The notes under the pieces are model-generated. The model was not told the origin of the DNA, did no database searches, and worked only from the letters and a program-made list of their open reading frames with translations. From Betaproteobacteria bacterium TMED41 (GTDB lineage: Bacteria; Pseudomonadota; Gammaproteobacteria; Burkholderiales; Burkholderiaceae_A), in the NCBI GenBank assembly GCA_002167365.1, contig NHCU01000043.1:1-7319 (forward strand): a DNA stretch of 7,319 bases, written 5' to 3'. Shown here piece after piece: positions 1 through 6,200 of the stretch (position 1 is its first letter; each line of letters starts with the position of its first letter). The position numbers and the translations under genes were made by a program.

Positions 1-110
1 GATAAAACAGCAGTAATGGCAGCAGTCAATGTGGTTTTACCATGATCAACATGCCCAATAGTACCAACGTTTACATGTGGCTTTGTTCGCTCAAACTTAC
101 CCTTGGCCAT
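1..110 (-). CDS. tuf: Elongation factor Tu, N-terminal fragment (cut by window edge)
   Basis: EF-Tu is the cytoplasmic GTPase that delivers aminoacyl-tRNA to the ribosomal A site. Only the first 36 codons plus two bases are present; the rest lies beyond the left edge. The reading starts MAKGKFERTKPHVNVG and runs into the P-loop GHVDHGKT at residues 19-26, which binds the GTP phosphates; the switch regions and domains 2 and 3 are not visible. The ATG is fixed by the universal EF-Tu N-terminus and by a strong Shine-Dalgarno six bases upstream. It follows fusA by 48 bp on the same strand, the classical last position of the str operon. Many proteobacteria carry a second tuf copy elsewhere, so whether this is tufA or the only copy cannot be told. 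Identification is close to certain. Confidence 0.97.
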   Translation of the reverse strand, partial: MAKGKFERTKPHVNVGTIGHVDHGKTTLTAAITAVL

Positions 111-116
111 CTCCGA

Positions 117-125
117 CTTCCTTCC
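117..125 (-). promoter_or_regulatory. Ribosome binding site of tuf
   Basis: On the coding strand the bases read GGAAGGAAG, then six bases (TCGGAG), then the tuf ATG. The AAGGA core matches the anti-Shine-Dalgarno of 16S rRNA at good spacing. It is the strongest ribosome-binding signal in the window, fitting the high EF-Tu demand of growing cells. Confidence 0.85.
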
Positions 126-158
126 ATTTTCAAATAAAATTAAGTTATAAAGTTATTA

Positions 159-2255
159 CTATTGTCTACTTGTGATTACTGCTTCTGCAACATTGCGTGG
201 CGCTTCTGAATAATGTTTGAACTCCATTGAGTACGTTGCTCTTCCCTGCGTTAACGATCTAAGCGTTGTTGAATAACCAAACATTTCAGCTAAGGGCACT
301 TCTGCTTTTACTGCCTTACCACCACCCATAATATCTTCCATACCCTGAACCATTCCTCGCCTTGATGACAAGTCTCCCATTACTGTTCCGGCATATTCCT
401 CTGGAGTCTCAACCTCAACAAACATCATCGGTTCAAGCAAAACAGCACTACCTCTTTTCATCCCGTCTTTGAATGCTAAGGAACCCGCAAGTTCAAAAGC
501 AATTTGCGATGAGTCAACGTCATGAAACGAACCATCAAATAATGTCACTTTTACATCAACAACAGGGAAACCAGCAAGAACACCCGAGTTCATTGTGTCT
601 TTAATGCCTTTATCAACAGATGGAATGTATTCCTTAGGAACAACCCCTCCCTTGATAGAGTCAACAAATTCATAGCCATCTCCCTCAGTTTGTGGTTCAA
701 TTTTAATCCAAACGTGGCCGTACTGGCCTTTACCACCCGACTGCTTAATGTACTTTCCTTCAATTTCAATAGGCTTTTTCAGTGTTTCTCTGTAAGCAAC
801 TTGAGGTTTTCCAACAGATGCGTCAACATTAAACTCTCTTCTCATTCTGTCAACTAAAATCTCCAAATGGAGCTCGCCCATTCCAGCGATAATAGTTTGA
901 CCTGATTCCTCATCGGTTTTTACCCTAAACGAAGGATCCTCTCTTGCAAGCCTACCCAGTGCTAGCCCCATTTTCTCCTGATCCGCCTTTGTCTTGGGTT
1001 CAACGGCTTGAGCAATAACCGGCTCTGGAAAAACCATTTTTTCAAGAACTATTTCCGCATCACCATCACATAACGTTTCACCAGTCGTAACGTCTTTTAG
1101 GCCGACAACTGCAGCGATGTCACCAGCTAAAACTTCTGTAAGTTCCTCCCGATTATTTGCATGCATTTGAACAATTCTTCCAACACGCTCTTTCTTACCT
1201 TTGACAGAATTGTAAACGGCTTCTCCTGACTTTAGAACTCCAGAATAAACTCTTATGAAAGTAAGTTGACCTACAAAAGGATCAGTCATTAATTTAAAAG
1301 CAAGTGCAGAAAACTTCTCACCATCAGATGCCTCACGACTAACAATTTCATTATCACCAACAGTTCCTTGAATAGCAGGAACATCAACAGGGCTGGGCAT
1401 AAAATCAATCACAGCGTCCAACATTCTTTGAACACCTTTATTCTTGAATGCCGTTCCGCAGAGCATTGGTTGAATTTCACCCGCAATAGTTCTTTTGCGG
1501 ATTCCATTAATTATTTCTGTCTCGGAAAGATCGCCATCTTCTAAATACCTATTCATGAGGTCCTCATCAGCTTCAGCAGCCGACTCTAGCATCCTCTCTC
1601 TCCATGAAATGGCATCTTCATTTAGCTCCGAGGGAATATCAGCATATGAGAACGTAGTACCCATATTGCCCTCATCCCACAAAATAGCTTTCATTTTAAT
1701 CAAGTCAACTACCCCCTTGAAACTTTCTTCTGCTCCAATGGGAATAACTATTGGTACTGGGCTTGCTTTGAGTCTTAATTTAAGTTGATCATGAACTTTA
1801 AAAAAATTAGCTCCAGTCCTGTCCATTTTGTTTACGAAAGCTAATCTTGGGACATTGTATTTATTAGCTTGTCTCCATACTGTCTCTGATTGAGGTTGTA
1901 CGCCACCCACAGCACAATAGACCATACACGCACCATCCAAAACCCGCATGGACCTCTCCACTTCAATCGTAAAATCAACGTGGCCAGGAGTATCAATAAT
2001 ATTAATTCTATGTTCAGGTAGATTGGCACTCATTCCTTTCCAAAAACAAGTTGTTGCAGCTGAAGTAATAGTAATACCTCGCTCCTGCTCCTGTTCCATC
2101 CAGTCCATGGTTGCAGCACCATCATGGACCTCCCCTATTTTGTGATTAATGCCAGTGTAGAAAAGTATTCGCTCTGTAGTTGTGGTTTTACCAGCATCAA
2201 TATGAGCACTGATCCCTATATTTCTATATCTTTCAATTGGTGTTTTACGTGACAT
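159..2255 (-). CDS. fusA: Elongation factor G (translocation GTPase)
   Basis: EF-G drives tRNA-mRNA translocation on the ribosome by GTP hydrolysis and works with RRF in ribosome recycling. The protein is 698 residues, full length for the family. Visible GTPase motifs are the P-loop AHIDAGKT at 17-24, RGITI at 59-63, DTPGH at 88-92 with the catalytic His92, and NKMD at 142-145. Domain II follows from about 310 and domain III holds GMGELHLE at 458-465. Domain IV carries QSGGKGQYGH at 505-514 and the tip loop with His578, the residue that reaches into the decoding centre (E. coli His583). The start is the conserved MSRKTPIERYRNIG; the stop is TAG. It lies 21 bp after rpsG and 48 bp before tuf, the usual str order. 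No clear Shine-Dalgarno precedes it. Everything points to the canonical, single-chain housekeeping EF-G rather than a fusA2 or tetracycline-protection paralogue. Confidence 0.98.
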   Translation of the reverse strand: MSRKTPIERYRNIGISAHIDAGKTTTTERILFYTGINHKIGEVHDGAATMDWMEQEQERGITITSAATTCFWKGMSANLPEHRINIIDTPGHVDFTIEVERSMRVLDGACMVYCAVGGVQPQSETVWRQANKYNVPRLAFVNKMDRTGANFFKVHDQLKLRLKASPVPIVIPIGAEESFKGVVDLIKMKAILWDEGNMGTTFSYADIPSELNEDAISWRERMLESAAEADEDLMNRYLEDGDLSETEIINGIRKRTIAGEIQPMLCGTAFKNKGVQRMLDAVIDFMPSPVDVPAIQGTVGDNEIVSREASDGEKFSALAFKLMTDPFVGQLTFIRVYSGVLKSGEAVYNSVKGKKERVGRIVQMHANNREELTEVLAGDIAAVVGLKDVTTGETLCDGDAEIVLEKMVFPEPVIAQAVEPKTKADQEKMGLALGRLAREDPSFRVKTDEESGQTIIAGMGELHLEILVDRMRREFNVDASVGKPQVAYRETLKKPIEIEGKYIKQSGGKGQYGHVWIKIEPQTEGDGYEFVDSIKGGVVPKEYIPSVDKGIKDTMNSGVLAGFPVVDVKVTLFDGSFHDVDSSQIAFELAGSLAFKDGMKRGSAVLLEPMMFVEVETPEEYAGTVMGDLSSRRGMVQGMEDIMGGGKAVKAEVPLAEMFGYSTTLRSLTQGRATYSMEFKHYSEAPRNVAEAVITSRQ

Positions 2256-2276
2256 TTTTTTAAACTATATGTTTTC

Positions 2277-2747
2277 TTAAAAACGAAAATGTGAGAAAGC
2301 TTTATTAGCTTCGGCCATTCTGTGAACTTCATCCTTTTTCTTGATCGCACCACCTTTGCCTTCTGATGCTTCTAAAATTTCATTGGCAAGCCTAAGCTTG
2401 ATGGACTTTTCAGATCTTTTTTTTGAGGCCTCTCTTAGCCATCTCATTCCTAAGGCCATCCTTCTCGAGGGACGAACTTCAACTGGAACCTGATAATTAG
2501 CCCCTCCGACTCTACGGCTTTTAACCTCAACTAAAGGCTTGCAATTAGCAAGTGCTTGTTGAAAGACCTCGATTGGATCCTTTTTTGCATTTTTCTCAAT
2601 AAAATTGAAAGCACCGTAAACAATCCCTTCTGCCACAGCTTTCTTGCCATGCAACATAACAACATTCACAAACTTTGATACATCAATATCTTTGTATTTT
2701 GGATCAGGTAGTATAACTCTTTTAGGAACTTCTCTCCGACGCGGCAT
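2277..2747 (-). CDS. rpsG: 30S ribosomal protein S7
   Basis: S7 is a primary 16S rRNA binder that nucleates assembly of the 30S head and lines the E site. The chosen start gives 156 residues, the common bacterial length, beginning MPRRREVPKR. An in-frame TTG six codons upstream (first base 2765) would add MKGFEL, but it overlaps the Shine-Dalgarno and such a leader is not part of the family, so I reject it. The hallmark beta-hairpin region reads VEVKSRRVGGANYQVPVEVRP at 73-93 (shown by its key Arg-Arg, Gly-Gly and Pro residues), and the C-terminal helix ends in HRMAEANKAFSHFRF. Lys/Arg clusters fit rRNA contact. It sits between rpsL and fusA as in most bacteria. In E. coli, S7 is also the translational repressor of this operon, acting at the rpsL-rpsG spacer. 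Confidence 0.98.
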   Translation of the reverse strand: MPRRREVPKRVILPDPKYKDIDVSKFVNVVMLHGKKAVAEGIVYGAFNFIEKNAKKDPIEVFQQALANCKPLVEVKSRRVGGANYQVPVEVRPSRRMALGMRWLREASKKRSEKSIKLRLANEILEASEGKGGAIKKKDEVHRMAEANKAFSHFRF

Positions 2748-2801
2748 AAGCTCAAAACCTTTCAATATTAAAACAACAAAAACAGATAAAAGTTAGAAAT
2801 A
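2748..2801 (-). promoter_or_regulatory. rpsL-rpsG intercistronic leader, candidate S7 feedback region
   Basis: This 54-base spacer lies where E. coli S7 binds the str mRNA to repress its own translation and that of downstream genes; the E. coli spacer is roughly 100 bases, so this one is about half as long. On the coding strand it is strongly pyrimidine-rich in its first 35 bases, then gives AATATTGAAAGG before the start. A CTTTT run early in the spacer could pair with GAAAG of the Shine-Dalgarno across a long loop, but the pairing is short and weak. The regulatory role is inferred from position only. Confidence 0.3.
2758..2763 (-). promoter_or_regulatory. Probable ribosome binding site of rpsG
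   Basis: The coding strand reads GAAAGG, then ten bases, then the ATG of rpsG. The AAGG core is a moderate Shine-Dalgarno with slightly long spacing. It supports the ATG at 2747 over the upstream in-frame TTG, which overlaps this motif. Confidence 0.6.
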
Positions 2802-3173
2802 TCACTTGGTTCGTTTTGCACCATACTTAGATCGAGCCTGTTTTCTATCCTTAACACCTTGTAAATCCAAAGAACCTCTGACCACGTGATACCTAACGCC
2901 AGGCAAATCTTTAACTCTTCCACCGCGTATGAGAACAACTGAATGCTCTTGTAAATTGTGACCTTCACCACCAATGTAGCTTATAACCTCAAAACCATTA
3001 GTAAGCCTAACTTTTGCAACTTTTCTAAGTGCAGAGTTAGGTTTTTTTGGAGTGGTAGTGTAGACGCGAGTACACACTCCTCTTTTTTGTGGACAAGAAT
3101 CTAGAGCTGGGCTTTTACTTTTTTCAAACTCTTTGATTCTGGGTTTTTTTACTAGCTGATTAATGGTTGGCAC
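2802..3173 (-). CDS. rpsL: 30S ribosomal protein S12
   Basis: S12 sits at the 30S decoding centre and controls tRNA selection accuracy; it is the streptomycin-resistance locus. The protein is 123 residues, beginning MPTINQLVKKPR, with the conserved CPQKRGVCTRVYTTTPKKPN at 27-46 and GGRVKDLPGVRYH at 84-96. The streptomycin-relevant lysines, Lys43 and Lys88 counted with the initiator Met (42 and 87 in E. coli numbering), are both wild type, so no ribosomal resistance is predicted from this gene. Asp89, the residue methylthiolated by RimO in E. coli, is present. The C-terminus ends KRTK, one residue shorter than E. coli. The start codon is GTG, fixed by the family N-terminus and a GAGAG Shine-Dalgarno; the stop is TGA. 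It is the first gene after the inferred str promoter, 78 bp after rpoC. Confidence 0.98.
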   Translation of the reverse strand: MPTINQLVKKPRIKEFEKSKSPALDSCPQKRGVCTRVYTTTPKKPNSALRKVAKVRLTNGFEVISYIGGEGHNLQEHSVVLIRGGRVKDLPGVRYHVVRGSLDLQGVKDRKQARSKYGAKRTK

Positions 3174-3179
3174 AATTAT

Positions 3180-3184
3180 CTCTC
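3180..3184 (-). promoter_or_regulatory. Ribosome binding site of rpsL deciding a GTG start
   Basis: The coding strand reads GAGAG, six bases (ATAATT), then GTG. The spacing supports GTG at 3173 as the S12 start. A nearby ATG (first base 3186) overlaps this motif, is out of frame and stops after eight codons. Confidence 0.65.
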
Positions 3185-3202
3185 ATAAATACAAAGCCTT
3201 CT

Positions 3203-3232
3203 ATTTTCTACTGACTTCCAGTTTTGTGTCAA
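3203..3232 (-). promoter_or_regulatory. Probable sigma-70 promoter of the str operon
   Basis: On the coding strand a perfect -35 box TTGACA lies at 3232-3227, followed by an 18-bp spacer and GAAAAT at 3208-3203, which matches four of six bases of the -10 consensus TATAAT. Transcription would begin near 3196, giving a leader of about 22 bases before the rpsL GTG. The location, between rpoC and rpsL, is where the str operon promoter is expected. Read-through from rpoBC may add to expression, since I see no intrinsic terminator after rpoC. Confidence 0.65.
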
Positions 3233-3252
3233 GTTTTTACTAGTTAAAACTT
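3231..3252. repeat. 22-bp near-perfect palindrome between rpoC and the str promoter
   Basis: The plus strand reads AAGTTTT, T, ACTAGT, T, AAAACTT. The halves are exact reverse complements apart from one symmetric T/T pair, and the centre is the self-complementary ACTAGT. It shares one base with the rpoC stop codon at one end and covers the last two bases of the -35 box of the str promoter at the other. As RNA it would form only a weak A-U stem with a CUAG loop and no following U-run, so it is not a good intrinsic terminator. A protein-binding operator or a chance AT-rich palindrome are the alternatives. Confidence 0.6.
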
Positions 3253-6200
3253 TATTCATTCGGAATCGGACCATCAGCTGGTTTAACCTCTTCAGTTGAA
3301 GATTCCACAGGAGTTTCAAATAAGGCTTCCGCATCCAAAGCAGCTTGCTCGGCAAGTGTTTTGGCCTCGGCTGCCTCAGTTATTTCTCTTTGTTTGCGGG
3401 CAGCATGATAACTTAGACCGGTTCCAGCAGGAATAAGCCTCCCAACAATCACGTTTTCTTTTAATCCACGTAAATCATCTTTTTTGCCCATTATCGCGGC
3501 TTCGGTAAGGACTCGAGTGGTTTCTTGAAAAGACGCAGCAGAGATGAAAGAGTCAGTGGATAATGAAGCCTTTGTAATTCCCAGCAACACATTGATATAG
3601 CTTGCTGGTCTCTTATCTTCTGCAATGATGGATTCATTTTCCGCATAAAGTTCGGAACGTTCAACTTGCTCTCCAGGTATAAACCTAGTGTCTCCAGCAT
3701 CGTCAATTGTAACCCTTCTTAACATCTGTCGAACTATGACCTCAATGTGTTTGTCATTAATCTTTACACCTTGTAATCGATAAACATCCTGAACTTCGTT
3801 AATTATGTAAGTAGCCAAAGCCTCTACGCCTTTAAGCCTTAGAATATCTTGAGGGTCAGCGGGGCCATCAACTATCAATTCTCCAGCGTTAACTATTTGA
3901 CCATCATGAACAAGGACATTTTTTTCTTTTGGTATAAGAAACTCATGCGACTCACCATCAGTTTCAGTTATCACTAGCCTTTGTTTCCCTTTTGTATCCT
4001 TACCAAAGGAAACTGTTCCAGTAACCTCTGCCAGAACCCCAGCATCTTTTGGAGATCGAGCTTCGAAAAGTTCGGCAACCCTGGGTAATCCGCCAGTTAT
4101 ATCCCTCGTTTTTTGAGATTCGTGAGGGATTCTCGCCAAAACCTCGCCCACAGAAATACTTTGCCCGTCTTTAACAGTTATCAAGGCTCCTACTGGAAAG
4201 CTAATGTTAACTGCATGATCAGTTCCAGGAATTTTTACATCATTACCACCCTCATCCTTTAAACGAACAACAGGCCTTACACCTTTTGCTACCGATGCAC
4301 TTCTTCTCTTGGCATCTATTACAACAAGTGTGGAGACCCCAGTAATCTCATCAATTTGTCGAGCAACTGTAACACCTTCCTCAACATTGTCAAAACTAGC
4401 TTTTCCAGAATATTCGGCAATTATAGGGCGAGTTAAAGCATCCCAGTTGGCTAAAATTGCCCCAGCCTTGACAACATCCCCATCAATTACTGAAAGAGTA
4501 GCTCCATAAGGAAGCTTATGCCGCTCTTTTTCTCTGTTAGCCTCGTCATATATCAATACTTCACCTGATCTAGAGATTACAACCGGTTCATTTTTTGGAT
4601 TAGTAACGTAACGCATTGTGTTGGAAAAACGAACAGTCCCGCTTGATCTAGACTCAATACCGGAGGCAGCGGCTGTTCTTGAGGCAGCACCACCAATATG
4701 GAATGTTCTCATAGTTAATTGCGTGCCAGGTTCTCCAATTGATTGGGCGGCTATAACGCCCACTGATTCACCAACATTGACCAAACTACCTCTACCAAGG
4801 TCCCTACCATAACACTTGGCACACAACCCAAACCTTGTTTCACAAGCCAACGGTGTTCTAACTCTAACCTCGTCAATCCCTTTCATTTCGATTTCATTAA
4901 CCATATCCTCGTCCAACATTACCCCAGTTTCAATTAGAGTTTCTTGGTTTTCAGGATTAACAACATCAGAAATAGTTACCCTGCCTAGTATTCTATCTCT
5001 GAGAGCCTCGATAACCTCACCACCTTCAACGACAGCCTTCATTGTTATCCCTTGGGTAGTTCCACAGTCATCAGTAATTACTACAAGGTCTTGAGTAACG
5101 TCCACAAGTCTTCTAGTTAAATACCCAGAATTTGCTGTCTTTAAAGCTGTGTCAGCTAAACCTTTTCGAGCTCCATGAGTAGAAATGAAGTATTGAAGTA
5201 CATTTAAGCCTTCACGAAAATTTGCAGTAATTGGGGTCTCTATAATCGAGCCATCAGGTTTTGCCATCAAACCCCTCATTCCAGCTAACTGTCTTATTTG
5301 AGCTGCAGATCCACGCGCACCAGAGTCGGCCATCATGAATATAGAATTAAAAGAATCCTGGGGAACATCTTTTCCTAACCTGTCTTTGACCAACTCCCCA
5401 GCTAATTGCTCCATCATAGCCTTGCCAACTGAATCACCGGCTCTTCCCCAAATGTCAACAACCTTATTATATCTCTCCCCCTGTGTTACTAAACCTGAAG
5501 CATATTGACGCTCTATTTGTTTGACTTCTTTTTCAGAATTTTCCAAAATTTCGGCTTTTTCAGGAGGAACTAACATGTCATCAACGGCTATGGACAATCC
5601 TGCTTTCGTAGCCAAAGAAAAACCCGACTGCAAAAGTTTATCTGCAAATATAACAGTAGCCCTAAGTCCACATTTTCTGAAAGCCTCGTTAATTAATCGG
5701 GAAATTTCTTTCTTCTTTAAAACAACATTTAATTGTTTAAACAACAATCCAGGAGGTAATATCCTGGAGAGCAATGCTCTTCCAGTAGTAGTTTTATACC
5801 TAGTTTTACGCCACAAAACCTCCCGCGTCGATTTGTCAATTACAGATTCTTTAATACGAACATTTATTATTGAGCCCAACTCTATTTTTTTTCCTAAATA
5901 AGCTCTTTCAACCTCATCTACATTAGAAAAAATCATACCCTCTCCAAGTCCATTAACCTTTTCTCGGGTTGTATAATATAGACCTAAAACAATATCTTGC
6001 GATGGAACAACTGAAGGTTCTCCATTAGACGGAAACAGGATATTGTTGGATGCCAACATTAAAGATCTGGCCTCCATTTGAGCTTCCAAGGATAGTGGAA
6101 CGTGCACTGCCATTTGATCGCCATCAAAGTCGGCATTAAAAGCCGCGCAAACTAATGGGTGAAGCTGTATTGCTTTACCCTCAATCAAAACTGGTTCAAA

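Noticed and set aside
2748..2765. TTG at 2765 as an earlier rpsG start adding MKGFEL
   Set aside because: It overlaps the probable Shine-Dalgarno of the ATG at 2747, and S7 proteins begin at MPRRR-like sequence.
2802..3173. Streptomycin-resistance substitution in S12
   Set aside because: Lys43 and Lys88 (E. coli 42 and 87) and the adjoining PKKPN and GGRVKDLPG stretches are wild type.
3231..3252. Intrinsic terminator after rpoC
   Set aside because: The stem would be almost all A-U and no U-run follows in the transcription direction, so termination is unlikely.
5521..5901. 126-codon open frame on the plus strand inside rpoC, with other plus-strand frames at 1495-1788, 4816-5094 and 6712-7020
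   Set aside because: They are antisense to strongly conserved rpoC or fusA codons, have low-complexity Ser/Thr/Ile-rich content typical of reverse-complement shadows, and resemble no family I know.
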